A DNA stretch of 64,000 bases, from NCBI RefSeq assembly GCF_000004825.1, contig NW_008805076.1, forward strand, positions 868,001-932,000. The letters run 5' to 3'. Below, in pieces: positions 1 through 11,676 of this stretch (within the stretch, counting starts at the first letter, position 1; each line of letters begins with the position of its first letter). The stretch comes from Heterostelium album PN500. Lineage: Eukaryota; Evosea; Eumycetozoa; Acytosteliales; Acytosteliaceae. The notes beneath the pieces were generated by a model. That model searched no databases, was not told the origin of the DNA, and saw only the letters and a program-made list of their open reading frames with translations. A program made the position numbers and the translations under genes.

Positions 1-100
1 ATAGACGTACATGAATGCTCTCTAGTTGTATGAGTTGCATGAAGGTCGCATTGTTGCTAAGCTTTAGATTCTTTTTATAGAACTCGAATAGAGTACTCAT
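1..100 (-). CDS. N-terminal fragment of an unidentified protein (runs off the left edge)
   Basis: On the minus strand an ATG at 98-100 opens a frame that stays open for 33 codons to base 1. The protein begins MSTLFEFYKKNLKLS. Composition inside this stretch is clearly richer in G/C than the spacer immediately upstream (101-395), which is the usual coding/non-coding contrast in this window. It is too short to show a domain and I do not recognise it. It could be exon 1 of a gene lying to the left. A chance open frame cannot be excluded at this length. Confidence 0.45.
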   Translation of the reverse strand, partial: MSTLFEFYKKNLKLSNNATFMQLIQLESIHVRL

Positions 101-395
101 TTTACTAATTGATTGTTCTTATTGTTATTTAAATGTATATAAATATATATTATAGAATAAAATAAGATTTGATGGTGATTAGATGAATATGTAATAATTA
201 GTTTAAATTTATATTAAATCTTATATTATTGCAATAATATGTTGTATTATTAATAGTTATTGCTAAATAGTTGATATAAATATGAAAATATAATAATTAT
301 AAATAGTAGTATACAGTTACTAATTGTATACAAAAAAACGAAAAAACTTTATCCGCATGCGTTTAATTTTTTTCATTTAAATTTTAAAAGTTTGT

Positions 396-466
396 TGCTC
401 TGCTGAGATTCGAACTCAGATGACTGGATTCAAAGTCCAGGATACTAACCCTTATATGACAGAGCA
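396..466 (-). tRNA. tRNA-Gln (anticodon UUG)
   Basis: Reverse-complementing 396-466 gives a 71-nt cloverleaf. The 7-bp acceptor stem is TGCTCTG/CAGAGCA. The anticodon arm is CTGGA-CTTTGAA-TCCAG, so the anticodon is TTG (reads CAA, Gln). The T arm is CTGAG-TTCGAAT-CTCAG. The D arm is short and the CCA tail is not encoded, as in eukaryotes. No intron is present. A T-run just beyond the 3' end (AAAA at 385-388 on the plus strand) can serve as the Pol III terminator, and the T-loop GTTCGAAT corresponds to the internal B box. Confidence 0.93.
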
Positions 467-1188
467 TTTGATGAATTTTCAATTTTTTTTAAAATTCTAA
501 GTTCGCTCGAAATAAAAGACATTACTATTTACTCTTTATGCACTTTCCATTTCATATTCACAGGCCCTCCTCCTATCAAAATCGAGCACCTCTTAAAATG
601 CAAAATACTAAACACCTACAAACCTATTATAAAACGGAGCATACACAAATTCACAGGGGAGATGGAGTGAGAACACTTTATAAAAAAAAAAATTATAAGT
701 ACAAATATTAAAGATTAATCAATAGAGTTCTAAAATGGACAATTTTATAACATATAATGGAAGAGTAAATTTTCTCCGATAGTTTTGGTCATCCAATGAG
801 AGATTTGAAAGTAGGTAAAACGAATAAACAGATACCAACTCCCGTATCTAGGCTTGAGCTTTAAAACAATTTTATATTAATTTGCTATCAATTATTTCTT
901 TTAAACTTTAATCTGAAACAAAAAACAATTTTAAAATTAAACTTGAGATTCTCCGTTCTTTGAAATATATTTAAGATCTTCATTAAAACTAAATTCAAAG
1001 ATTTATGCTTCAGAGATAAATGTCATCATCATATCACCACCCGAACTGAAATGATTTACTTTAATCAATCTAATAACTCTTTACTTTAATTGGAAATTAA
1101 ACAAAACAAGAGTAATCAAACTAGTTGTGATTTAATACCCACATTACAAAGACCAGTTTCAAATATCTGTTTGAAAAAGAAAAGATAA
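467..1188. other. A/T-rich spacer without a recognised gene
   Basis: Spacer between the tRNA and the coding-like island at 1189. It has stops in all frames, short A and T runs, and no convincing ATG-initiated frame, tRNA or repeat array. Confidence 0.6.
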
Positions 1189-1443
1189 TATACACAGAAA
1201 ATTGGTAAAGCGGTGTTAAATGTCACAATCAAACCATTGGATATTGACACTGCACCTCTTCACCAATATTTCGGTGATGGCTGGGCAAATAAAGATTTGT
1301 TTGGAGAGAAAAAGATCTTTGTTCCAAGCTTGACCCTATATGAAAAATTAGAAAAAAAAAGTAAAAGCAGTAAAAACTATAGGATACCAGACCATATTGT
1401 CGCAAACTTGATAATCTTATTGAAAACAAAACATTACTGGTAG
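1189..1443 (+). pseudogene. Possible decayed coding remnant
   Basis: An open frame of 84 codons runs from just after a TAA (1186-1188) to a TAG (1441-1443). It includes the stretch PLDIDTAPLHQYFGDGWANK and then GEKKIFVPSLTLYEKL, and its composition is protein-like. There is no in-frame ATG near the start (only GTG at 1213) and no clear splice acceptor. Further open, protein-like stretches follow in other frames to about 1680, for example METLECLSVVNTVIRMTFYN from 1533 and GGNDVILETPHPF near 1655. I could not join them with plausible introns. A dead gene fragment is more likely than a working gene, and no family is recognised. Confidence 0.25.
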
Positions 1444-3129
1444 ATTTGCTGTTTGGTTGACGATGGTAATCAGATTTTTTTTTTTTGCAAATTTTTTTTT
1501 CAAATTTACACAAATTATATTAATTTAAATTAAATGGAGACTCTGGAATGCCTTTCGGTGGTTAACACAGTCATTCGAATGACTTTTTACAATGTTTTGA
1601 TGGGATCACATCAATCAAACTTATCAAATTGAAATCAATAATCAATATTTGTGGAGGGAATGATGTGATACTTGAAACACCACATCCATTTTGTAAATAC
1701 TAAATGATTTTTAGAAAGATCGTGTATGAAATGGATGATTTCATTTCTACAACTTTTTGGATTAAGGCCACCACCCCTACAATTTTGGAAAAAACAAAAC
1801 AAAATAAATGTAAAAGTGACATATAAAAAGATCAGTGCCGGGAAGCAAATGAATAATAGGTCATAAATTCCCAAAATATCTTAGATGGGTGGTATCATTA
1901 TTTGACGATATTTAGTTTTTTTGTATAAACATGCCAAAGATGAAATGTTTCGAAAAAAAAAACAAAATATCTAAAAAAACCAATTTTTTTGAGGTGGATT
2001 TTACGAAAAACCGCATAATCAGGGCTATATGTGTCAGAAAATCAAGCAACTGCGTGTGATGAAGATTAAAATGTGGGTCAGTTTTTTTTTTTGTTTTTTT
2101 TTTTTTTTTTTGCAAAAAATTATTTCAAAAATCAAAAGATCTTTCACACATTGGTTTCTTTGATTCCACCTATCAAAATGAAGCCACCTTTGATATGTAG
2201 ATGCCCCTGATTTAGAACGCATTGCAAACTTTTTGATAAGCTTTGTTTCCTAAAACGAAAATGATGTTTTTAATTATTTTTTTTTTTACAGTTTAATAAG
2301 AATAGCACTGATCATTCGTATTTGAAAGAGTAATGAGGTTGTGTTTGGTGCTATAATCCTGGAACCAACGTACTCATCTAACTAGATAGTTCTCCCACCT
2401 TGACTAACACCAACGACAACACCACCACTCCACCAGAATACAGACACTCATCTAAACTTGAGTAATCATTTGATTTGATTTTCTTAATCTTTTTTTTTTA
2501 TTAAACAAACTTGTAAAATACACATAATCAAAACAAATAATTACAACAACAAATAACAACCCAATTGAACCATTTTTTTAAAAAATACTAGTTCTTTTCA
2601 CTATATTAGTAAAATTCAGATTCGCAAATATTAATATTCAATAATTTCACAAACAAAATAAATACCGACTTTAATTAACTGTAAATATATAAAATTAAAA
2701 TACTTGTATGTTAAACATAATTTTGTTGTTTTTCAATATTTTAAATACCTTTTTTATACACAATCAACTTTAAACATTAAATATCAGTTATTTCAACATT
2801 TGTGGATAGAATCATACCCTATTAATAAATTTAATTTTAGTAATGTTTTTTTATGTATTGTTTTGTCACAAAATCTTGATATTAGAAACAATAATGATAG
2901 CTTGGAAATTTAGATTATTAAGGAAACATTTATTAAGGCAGAAATTATGACATCGTTATCAATCAGTTGTCCAATCATCAATAACAATACTCACATTACG
3001 ATCATTGCTTTGTTGTATTTATTTATAATAATCCATCTGTAAATGTGTGCTTGTTGTAAGTCCAATAGTTGGATGGCAACAACAAGATTGTTACAACATC
3101 ACTTCGGTGGTTCTTGTGCATTACTACAA
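1444..3129. other. Gene-poor A/T-rich region
   Basis: About 1.7 kb with long T and A homopolymers (for example near 2080-2112 and 2275-2290). There is one more balanced stretch at about 2335-2460, rich in CCACC and CAACAAC. No supported gene, tRNA or repeat array. The right end is the likely promoter region of the G-alpha gene. Confidence 0.6.
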
Positions 3130-3130
3130 T

Positions 3131-3140
3131 CACACACCCA
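3131..3140 (+). promoter_or_regulatory. CA-rich G-box-like element upstream of G-alpha
   Basis: CACACACCCA lies about 500 bp upstream of the G-alpha start codon. CA/GT-rich boxes of this type are bound by G-box binding factor in Dictyostelium developmental promoters. The assignment here rests on sequence resemblance only. Confidence 0.25.
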
Positions 3141-3285
3141 TTTCGAAAAACCTTAAAAAAAAACAAAAAAAACCAAAAACATCTTGATAGTTGCGAGTTG
3201 CAACTTCTTTCGAACTTTTCACACAAAAAAAAACCTACCCTCAAATTTTTGTCAAATGATGTTTTTACAAAAAAAGCAAACCAAA

Positions 3286-3301
3286 CACCCACCCCTATAT
3301 A
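3286..3301 (+). promoter_or_regulatory. CA-rich box abutting a TATA-like sequence, G-alpha promoter
   Basis: CACCCACCCCTATATA joins a CA-rich box directly to a TATA-like hexamer about 335 bp upstream of the ATG at 3635. It is one of few C-rich tracts in a very A/T-rich leader. T-rich stretches at 3477-3486 and beyond could act as the oligo(dT) initiator usual in dictyostelid promoters. Function is inferred, not shown. Confidence 0.3.
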
Positions 3302-3634
3302 CTAAAAATTCAATTTGCTGATTTCATTGGGCAAGATAATCATAGATTGTTTTGCTTGCGAATGGGATATCCGATATGATTGCAAAAATGCTTAAATTAA
3401 ATCATTTTTGAATTCAGGGAACTTTTCAAGCTTATCAAAACTTGAAATACCATCAAACCAAAATAGTTATAACCCTCTTTTTTTTCTATTTATTTATCTA
3501 TTTATTTATTGTTTTTGTTTCCAAATATATAAATTTTGTGCAAATCAACCTTTCAAATTCAATCTTGAAAAAACAATTGAATCGTTTTCTAATTTATTAT
3601 TTTCAACAACAATTAGAGATCAACTAAATAAAAA

Positions 3635-4816
3635 ATGGGATGCACACAAAGCTCAGAACAAAAGTCCAGTTCCTCAATTGACAAGGAACTCGCCGCCGAA
3701 AAGAAAACTCAAGAAAGAGAAATTAAATTATTATTGTTAGGTATGAATATATTCTAATAAGAATCAAATTAAAAAAGAAACACTTTACTAACCGTCATTT
3801 TTTTTTTTTTTAGGTGCTGGTGATTCTGGTAAATCAACAATTGCAAAACAAATGAGATATATTCATACCAAAGGTTTCTCAGATGATGAAATCAAGTCTT
3901 TTAGAGATATTATGCAATCCAATGTTTTGCAATGCGTACAATTATTAATTAGAAACTTAGAGAACTATGATATGGAAGTTGCAGCTGAACTCAGAGATAG
4001 ATCCGAATACTATGCCAATGCCAACCCATATGAATTGCCACTTGCCCCACACATGTGTGATGAATTGTCCAAACTGTGGAAGGATCCATCCATTCAAGAA
4101 TTATATAACAATAAGAGACATGAATTCAATTTACCAGAAGTTGCTGGATAGTATGTATACAAAAACATAAACCATTCATTTTTTTTTCAGAAAAAAAGTT
4201 AATTAACTCTTATATTTCATTTAGTTGTTTGGCAAATATTGAAAGAATTGGTTCAGAAAACTACAATCCAACCCAAGAAGATATTTTGAAGTGTCGTCAA
4301 AGAACCACTGGTATGAAGGAAACAGTTTTCGTTGTAGACGATGTTAAATTCCGTTTATTGGATGTAGGTGGTCAAAAGAATGAGAGAAAGAAGTGGATCC
4401 ACTATTTCGAAGATGTCAAGACAATTATTTTCTGTGTTGCTTTGGGTGATTACAATATGAATCTCGTTGAAGATGGTGCCACCAATCGTATGATGGACAG
4501 TATGAAGCTGTGGAGAGACATTGTCAACAATGAATACTTTAAGAATACCTCATTCGTTTTGTTCTTGAACAAGAACGATATCTTCCGTGAAAAGATCACA
4601 AAGGAACCACTGAATCAATTCTTCCCAGAGTACACCGGTGGATTCGACTATGAAAAGGGTCTCGAGTTTGTCCGTAACCAATACCTGTCACATGTACCAT
4701 CCGGAAAGACTGTTGTAGCTCACGTAACCACCGCCACCGACACTGAGAACATTAGCGTTGTATTCGATGCAGTCAGAAGATCAATTATCAATCAAATTCT
4801 TAAAATTCATTTCTAA
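3635..4816 (+). CDS. Heterotrimeric G protein alpha subunit
   Basis: GTP-binding alpha subunit that couples surface receptors to effectors at the plasma membrane. Three exons (3635-3740, 3814-4150, 4225-4816) give 344 residues, close to the usual 350. The protein starts MGC, giving Gly2 for myristoylation and Cys3 for palmitoylation. P-loop GAGDSGKST is at about 36-44, with Asp where most alphas have Glu. Switch I RQRTTG keeps the arginine that stabilises GTP hydrolysis. DVGGQ (switch II, with catalytic Gln), NKND (guanine specificity) and the TTATDT loop are all present. The C-terminus is QILKIHF, without the Cys modified by pertussis toxin. The start is fixed by MGC, since longer upstream frames run into T-rich leader. 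Dictyostelids have many alpha paralogues, and I cannot say which this one is. Confidence 0.97.
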
Positions 4817-5416
4817 ACAATACCAATGTTGTTTAAATAATAATAATAGTAATAATTAATCAAAAACCAAATCCAATCAAATCAATCACTGAACAAAACC
4901 AAAATCAAATCGCAAAAAGTTATTTTTAGTCAAAAAATCGACCACCACAACCACCAAACCATTCACAGCAAAAATCAAAACTATTTATGATCCACCAGTC
5001 AAACAAACAAACCATCAATCAATACCCGCTACTGTTTTAATTAGCAAGTGTGTTCTACCGGTAGTCATCACACTTTTTTTCCAAACGCCAACAAATTTTT
5101 TTTTTCCTTGCCACCGAACAAGAAAAAATCAACAAATCAAATACAACAGAAGTTCACAGTCATTGTACAATGTATCTCTCCTACCTTTCTTTTTTTCTTT
5201 TTTCTGTCATATCCATACCTCATTATTGGATATTTCAATTTTCAACTTATCAATATTAAAAAATAAATTAAAAATTAAAAAATTAAACCTTTTTTGTTTT
5301 TTTATCTTGTTTTTATTTTTGTAGAATCAATCAGAGAGGCGTGAGTTCAATATCAGTTGATCAATTTATTTTATTTTTGATCTACAGATAATTATTTTTA
5401 TTGTTTTGTATTATAA
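4817..5416. other. Spacer between G-alpha and the DUSP gene
   Basis: 3' region of G-alpha followed by the leader of the phosphatase gene. CA-rich and T-rich low-complexity sequence. A 10-bp perfect palindrome CTACCGGTAG lies at 5055-5064. No gene seen. Confidence 0.6.
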
Positions 5417-6058
5417 ATGTCATTTTTAAATGAATTAAAGAATAATAGAAAATTAAAGAATGTTGATACTGTTATAACCAATAAAGATGGTACTAAACAT
5501 AAGGTTAATATTACCACAGGTAGCAGAAGTGAATTGCACAGTGATGATGAAAATGCTCCACAATCTTTGGGTTTCGTTGTCGATACGAAACCAGATGATC
5601 AATGCTATCGATGCGATCTAAGTGAATATAATGACAGTGCGAACCTATTCATTGGATCACAAGATGCAGCTTTCAATAGACAACATTTGGATCATCATGG
5701 AATCACTCGGATTTTAAATGTTGGCTATGGCATTGCCAATCTCTATGCCAATGATGGTATTGGATATATGAATATCGATATCTACGATGATGTCGACTAC
5801 AACATCTACGATCATTTCAGCGAGGCATTTCAATTCCTCGACCTTGCAATTAGCGAACAACGATCGATTCTCATACATTGCAACGCTGGAATATCAAGAT
5901 CATCGACCATACTCATAGCGTACCTAATGAAACGACATCACCTGACGCTGGAACACGCCTACTCAATAGTGAAGAAAGCACGTCCATTGATCAAACCGAA
6001 TCAAGGTTTCTACAATCAACTGAAAAACTATGAAGTAATAATACAAAAGAATCTGTAA
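5417..6058 (+). CDS. DUSP19-like dual-specificity protein phosphatase
   Basis: Single-exon gene of 213 residues. The catalytic loop HCNAGISRSS (about residues 153-162) is the HCxxGxxR signature of cysteine-dependent phosphatases, and the acidic DIYDDVDYNIYDHF segment upstream supplies the candidate general-acid Asp. IGSQDAAFN near 77-85 and LNVGYGIAN resemble DUSP19/SKRP1, which acts on MAPK cascade kinases. There is no kinase-docking rhodanese domain, so this is an atypical small DUSP with a charged N-terminal tail of about 60 residues. It should dephosphorylate Tyr and Ser/Thr of a cytosolic partner, but the substrate cannot be read from sequence. The gene converges on the ribosomal P2 gene, whose stop is only about 170 bp away. 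Confidence 0.93.
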   Translation: MSFLNELKNNRKLKNVDTVITNKDGTKHKVNITTGSRSELHSDDENAPQSLGFVVDTKPDDQCYRCDLSEYNDSANLFIGSQDAAFNRQHLDHHGITRILNVGYGIANLYANDGIGYMNIDIYDDVDYNIYDHFSEAFQFLDLAISEQRSILIHCNAGISRSSTILIAYLMKRHHLTLEHAYSIVKKARPLIKPNQGFYNQLKNYEVIIQKNL

Positions 6059-6228
6059 TAGATGACAAATCACACTAAAATACTAAACAAGAGGGAATAT
6101 ATACGACGACACAACATTATAATTAGAAATAAATAAATAATTTTTCAATCAAAAGAAGAAAAGTAGATTTTGTCAGCCTTTTTCCTTTTTTATTTAAATA
6201 TATAATAGAGGGACTTTTATATATTCGT

Positions 6229-6558
6229 TTAATCGAAGAGACCCATACCCATATCTTCGTCGGATTCTTCCTTCTTTTCTTCCTTCTTTGGTGCAGCAGC
6301 GGCGGCGGCTGGGGCAGCAGAGGTGGTAGCAGCGGCGGCTGGAGCAGCGGCACCGGCAGCTGGGGCGGAACCAACCTTGGTCATACCAGAGGCAATGAGT
6401 TCGGTAATGTTCTTACCGTTGAGCTCAGCAACGACGGCAGCAACACGGGTGGCATCGACTTCAGCACCAACAGAGGACAAAACCTTGGTGACATCGGCAG
6501 CAGATGGGGTGGCGTTACCACCGAGGACAACTAAGAGATAAGCGGACAAGTATTTCAT
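6229..6558 (-). CDS. rplP2: 60S acidic ribosomal protein P2
   Basis: 109 residues with no intron. The N-terminal helical dimerisation part starts [15 protein letters not shown], where P2 family members have MRYVAAYLL. An Ala/Pro-rich hinge follows (about 66-90), then an acidic tail ending [11 protein letters not shown], the conserved peptide that recruits elongation factors to the ribosomal stalk. P2 pairs with P1 and P0 in the 60S stalk. Codon choice favours C-ending codons, as expected of a highly expressed gene. The ATG lies only about 830 bp from the divergently transcribed kinase gene. Confidence 0.97.
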   Translation of the reverse strand: MKYLSAYLLVVLGGNATPSAADVTKVLSSVGAEVDATRVAAVVAELNGKNITELIASGMTKVGSAPAAGAAAPAAAATTSAAPAAAAAAPKKEEKKEESDEDMGMGLFD

Positions 6559-7392
6559 TCTATAATTTTGTTAAATGACGCGAATAAGTATAATATTCCT
6601 GATGATAGATGATTTTGATAGATGAAAGGTTGAATATAGTGTCTTGTTCTTGTAATTCTGTATCAAGTGTATCAACTAACTATGATCCATCTTCTATCAA
6701 TCAACAATCTTCTAAATAATATAGAGTAGTATAGATAATTACTTGAGATTGAAGGATAAACGGGTGGCCTAAGACTACTAAAGTGATAGTAAAGGAGACA
6801 ATTGGTCGTTTTAACACAAAGAGCAAGAACGGTGTCAGAGAGTCATGTGAAACACTCCAAGCACGCACACACAGTCGAATCCGCGAAAATTAATAAAAAA
6901 ATAAATAAAAATTGAAATTTGAAAAATGACACTTTTTGACAGAACTTCAGATTGCACCCACAGATTAATCAATCTGTATGAATAATCACATCTTAATCTC
7001 TCTTAAATATAACATTATTATAATATTATCAGAATGATTAATATATAATTAACAAATTAAATTAAATATAACTGAAAAATAATAATAATAATAATAATAA
7101 CTAACTAATATATATAAAGTCTAATCTCCAAAACAAATGTTAATATATAATTTTGATTTTTTATTTTTTACTAAAGTTTGATATTTTTTAAAACACATTG
7201 ATTATCATTTGTTTACCCCATTAAGTTGTTTGTTATAAAATAAATAAAAATTTAAAAAAAAAACATTAAAAGTTCTGATTGAGATTAAGTTAAAAAAAAA
7301 ACAATAGAAAGATTAAATAGTTACAAAAGTATTATATTTATAATCATTTTTTTTATGTACATTGTTGGTTGGTTATTTGGGTGGAGCGGAAA
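6559..7392. other. Divergent promoter region, rplP2 / TKL kinase
   Basis: Shared 834-bp upstream region. It contains a more balanced stretch at 6600-6880 next to rplP2, then very A/T-rich sequence with an (AAT)n run near 7080-7100. No additional gene seen. Confidence 0.6.
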
Positions 7393-9889
7393 ATGAGTGA
7401 TAGGATGAACATTAGTTCTTCGAATGAAATGAATAGTTCATATATCAATAGTACATCTAGTATTGTCACAAGTGGTGATGATAGAAATAACAACAACAAC
7501 AACAAAGATGAAGATGACATAGAGATCTCTGATACACTTTCGACCAACTCGACAGCTTCAACAGCCGGTGCCACACAGGAGGACGATGACTTGGCAGATG
7601 ACGATGATATTGCACCAACTCAATTGATTGATGACGATGACTTGAACTTTGGACAGCAATCTAATCAAAGCCAACAACAGCAACAACATAGTAATAATGG
7701 AGAAGGTGACGATGGTGATGGAATACACTTCAAACAACTCGTTAGATTAAAGTCAACGTTGAGAGATCATATCATTCCGTTCAGTGAGTTGTTTGTGGAG
7801 CGTGAAATCGGTAAGGGTTTCTTTGGAAAGGTTTACAAGGGCAGTTGGCGTGGGAAAAGCGTCGCTCTCAAGAAGATTACGATCTCGAGATTCCGTGATC
7901 GCTCGGAAGCCGATCTGTTCAGCAAGGAGGTGTCGATCATCAGCAAGCTATGTCATCCGAGGTGTGTTATGTTTATTGGCGCATGCTCGGACGACCCTGC
8001 CAACCGGTGCATCATCATGGAGTACATGGGTGGCGGCTCGCTGCGGCGACTCCTAGACGAGCGCGCCTACCTTGTGAACTCGCGACTTCAACTGACGATT
8101 GCACGCGACATTGCCGACGGAATGAACTACCTGCACACCAACTTCCACGATCCAATCATCCACCGTGATCTCACCAGTTCCAATGTACTGCTGGATATCG
8201 ATTACACCGTCGCCAAGATCAACGATTTCGGCTTGTCGAAAGAGATGAAATCCGGTCCGAACGAGATGACTGCTGCAATGGGATCGCTTGCATGGATGGC
8301 GCCAGAGTCGTTCCGTGGCGAGAAATACACAGAGAAAGTCGATGTCTATTCCTATGGAATTATACTGTGGGAGTTGATGACACTGAAGGATCCATACTGT
8401 GGAATGGAGCCATTGAAGATGGCATTCCTCGCGGCGGTCGAAGACTATCGTCCACCACTGACACAGGTTCCACCTTCTTGGAAATCACTGATACTCAAAT
8501 GTTGGCATCCGAAACCAGATCAACGACCTACATTCCAAGAGATATTACAAATGATTGATCAGATCGATCAATCAGTTTCATATTCATCTGTATTTAAATT
8601 ACCTACTACATCTACATTTATTTCAACTACCACCTCTTCATCAAATATCAATAGTAATAACAACAACAATCAACAAGCAGCAACGACAACAACGACATCA
8701 ACAACAGCAACAACTAACAAAACAAGTTTTACTTCACAATTTTCAAATTTACAACAACAAGGATCACAACAGCAACTTTCACAACCAAATGGTTACTATG
8801 CAGCATCACAGACTATGGAATATGAAACCACACCAACAGTTTTAATGAAGCAAAGATCATCAACTATTATAGCAAATCGACAAAACAATATAAGATCATT
8901 TACGCAGCAACAATCGACTATAGATATTAGTTGTATGGAGTTACATCAACAACGATTGTTTGTAGGTTACAAGCAATCAGGTTTCATCAAAGTGTATAAT
9001 ATAAATACAGAGTCATTTTGTAAATCACTCTCACTCCAATATCAAGCAATGGTAGTCAATGACATGTCAATCAGTATACTCAACAACAAGAGTTTCTTGG
9101 CATCGGTTGGTAATGGTTTCATCAGTTTATTCGATTTAGAGAATCAAGATGATATCGTATCACCATTAAAGAATATCAATTTCAACAACAACAACAACAA
9201 CAACAATAATAATAATAATAGTAATATAGATAAAGTTGTTTGGAATCAACAGAATATTGTTACAACATCATACTCTGAGAACTGTATAAAACTCTGGGAT
9301 TTAGAAAAAGGTTGTTGTATCAGTACGATGGAGGCAGGATCACCTCAGACCTCGATCGATTCACTTCCATATCATCCATTGATAGTTAGTGGTGGTCTAG
9401 ATAAGAAAGCAAGACTATGGGATGCAAGAGCAAGTCATTGCTTTAGAACATTCATCGAAGATAATCCTATTAAATGTGTAAAGTTTAGATCTCATCTAAG
9501 TGATCCTATATTAATGGTAAGTTTAACCAACCTATTTTACACATATTCTTTTAATTTATTAATAATTTTAATTATATTTAATATAGATTGGTACAACAAA
9601 TCCATCACTTAGAGTTTGGAATATGTATACATCACATTGTTTACAGTTAATCGAACATCAACAGCCAATATTAGATATACATTCGAATATCGATTGTAAA
9701 GAGATATTGAGTTATTCAGCGGATGCCACAATGATTAGATATAAATATGATGACATCAATCAAGAGCAAATCAAATTGGTACAGAAATACCCTGGACAAG
9801 ACGGTACCACCATTAGCAGCGCAAGACTAGTCTCACCCAACAAAATTATTTATTCACAAGGAAATTTATTACAGTTATTATCAACTTGA
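7393..9889 (+). CDS. TKL-family protein kinase with C-terminal WD40 repeats
   Basis: Two exons (7393-9516, 9587-9889) encode 808 residues. After an acidic N/S/Q-rich tail (about 1-120) comes a kinase domain at about 131-392. It has Gly-loop GKGFFGKV, Lys in VALKK, catalytic HRDLTSSN, DFG, APE in MAPESF, and the subdomain XI RPTF typical of tyrosine-kinase-like Ser/Thr kinases. All catalytic residues are present, so it should be active. A poly-T/N/Q linker follows. From about 515 to the end there are WD40-like blades, including NCIKLWDLEKG, KKARLWDARASH and PSLRVWNMYTSH. The intron falls inside the last blades and keeps the repeat in frame. The WD part probably binds a partner or substrate. 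The earlier in-frame TTG at 7369 was rejected for the ATG at 7393. Confidence 0.93.
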
Positions 9890-9969
9890 TTGATTGATTA
9901 TAATAATAATATATCAATAATAATAAATAAATGATAGTATATTGTAATATAATGTTAATTTTAATTTAT

Positions 9970-11575
9970 TTATTTATTCTTTGATGCAAATCTATCTTTT
10001 GTATTTGAGTATACGATTGCAAGTATCACTATCAGTGAACCTACAACGGTAACCAACAATGTAAATACAATGACGAATGATCGTACACCAAGTTGACCTA
10101 CTGGTGTTTCAATGTGTAGTGTTGGAACTTCTTTGGTGATTGTAATTCTTTCCCAGTGTGGTGGTTGTTGTTGTTGTTGATTGCTGTTGTCTGAGCATGA
10201 GATAAATAATACTGGTGGTAGTACAGTCGATACTCTATTGATAGTTGTTCCAGGATTTTGATATCTAAGATGGAATGGTAATGTAATGTCGATGTTTGAT
10301 GACTCTGTAGTGGTGATTGGTTTGGTTACCGATACAAAGTTTTGTGTCGATGTATAGGATGGTTTCTCAAGGTCGATCAATTGATAGAGATAGACTGACG
10401 GACCACCGAAACGCTTGAGTTCATCTACTTCATAACGATCTACAAAGGCACCTTGGTCAAAGTGTTCCAACAAAAGAATTGAACAATGTTGTTGGTGTTG
10501 TCCTGCATTGTTTGTATTGAGCGAATTCAATTGAATAGAGGTGAAGAGTTCACGATGGAATCCTTGTTTTCTCGCTTCTCTCGATATGATTGTAGCTGTA
10601 AAGTTTGCTTGTTGTTTGTTATGTGTTTCAACATTGTCCGTCAGTCCTGTAAAGAGTTGGACGGTATGCTTGTGACCGTTGGTTGCAGTCGATACCGATT
10701 GGAGGATACTGGAACTTTCAATGGCGACATTCGATGCGCTAATCTCAATGACCTCATTAAAGTGTATATTGATCTGACCGGTCACTTGATTCTTTACCAA
10801 CTTGATGGTACGTCCGATGTACTTTGTGGAGCTTAACGACCAGCTGATTCGACTTGGTTTGATACTATTGGCGGTGGTAGTAGTAGTTGTAGTTGGTTGT
10901 TGTTGCTTCTGTTGTTGTTGTTGTTGTTGTTGTTGTTGATTTTCAAGTAGTGAGAGTGACGACATCATTCCACCCAATGTAAAATCTATTTGTTGTTGGA
11001 AGAATCGTTGTTTGATTGAGTTGCTAGATGTAAGTTGGCTTGGTCGGTCGCCGGCGACAAATAGTGGCGCGGCAAGATCGCGTGGCACCAAACCCATATA
11101 GACAAGACTGCTAAGTGGTGATTGGTTGAGTGGCAAAAGTGGATGTCCAATGAGTGGCTCTATCGATTTGCAAAGTTCGGCGGTATCGTTCAACGACATC
11201 TGTTTCACTGTGGAGAAGTGTTCGGTTACCACCTTCTTGGAGGTATCGACATAGTCGACAACGATCGATAGCAACGGTGACTCTGAACCGATCGATGGAT
11301 AGCGAGAGTAGAGATTCGCTCTACTCGCAGGTGACTCTGTAATGATGTTGTTGGATGTATGTTGATTGTAGGTGATCTCTATCGATTGAATTTCGGCATC
11401 GTTTGCCAACAAGACATCGTCCGCCACATTGTTTATAGTATAGCTATGTAAACAGAGAATCTTATTATTCGATGATCCCGCTGGTTGTTTCACAGTGAAC
11501 GATGAAGGTGATGCAACCTTTACATCTAAACTATCTACACCGTTATTTGACCAAAATAAAAGTTCCTCATGATTC

Positions 11576-11608
<33 letters not shown>

Positions 11609-11676
11609 CCTAATACAATACCAATAACAACAGAGAAGATAATGAATAAACTCAACTTATTACTTTGAACAAACAT
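9970..11676 (-). CDS. PIG-X-like subunit of GPI mannosyltransferase I
   Basis: 568 residues, no intron. The N-terminal hydrophobic segment (about 5-23, ending near GQQ) is a signal peptide. A long lumenal region with two poly-Q runs follows, then one transmembrane helix near the C-terminus (about 530-555) and a short basic tail. The PIG-X/Pbn1 signature is present in order: QGFHREL, then GAFVDRYEV, DLEKP, LPFHLRYQNPG and LPPVLFISC. PIG-X stabilises the catalytic PIG-M, which adds the first mannose of the GPI anchor in the ER lumen. This protein is about twice the mammalian length because of the N-terminal extension. The gene lies 80 bp from the convergent kinase gene. Confidence 0.85.

Noticed and set aside
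3408-3740. Longer open frames upstream of the G-alpha start
   Set aside because: They run through T-rich leader and give Phe/Tyr-rich peptide. The MGC start at 3635 is the family start with lipidation residues.
5048-5266. 72-codon plus-strand frame
   Set aside because: Low-complexity Phe/Lys-rich sequence in the spacer before the phosphatase gene. No ATG-supported protein-like content.
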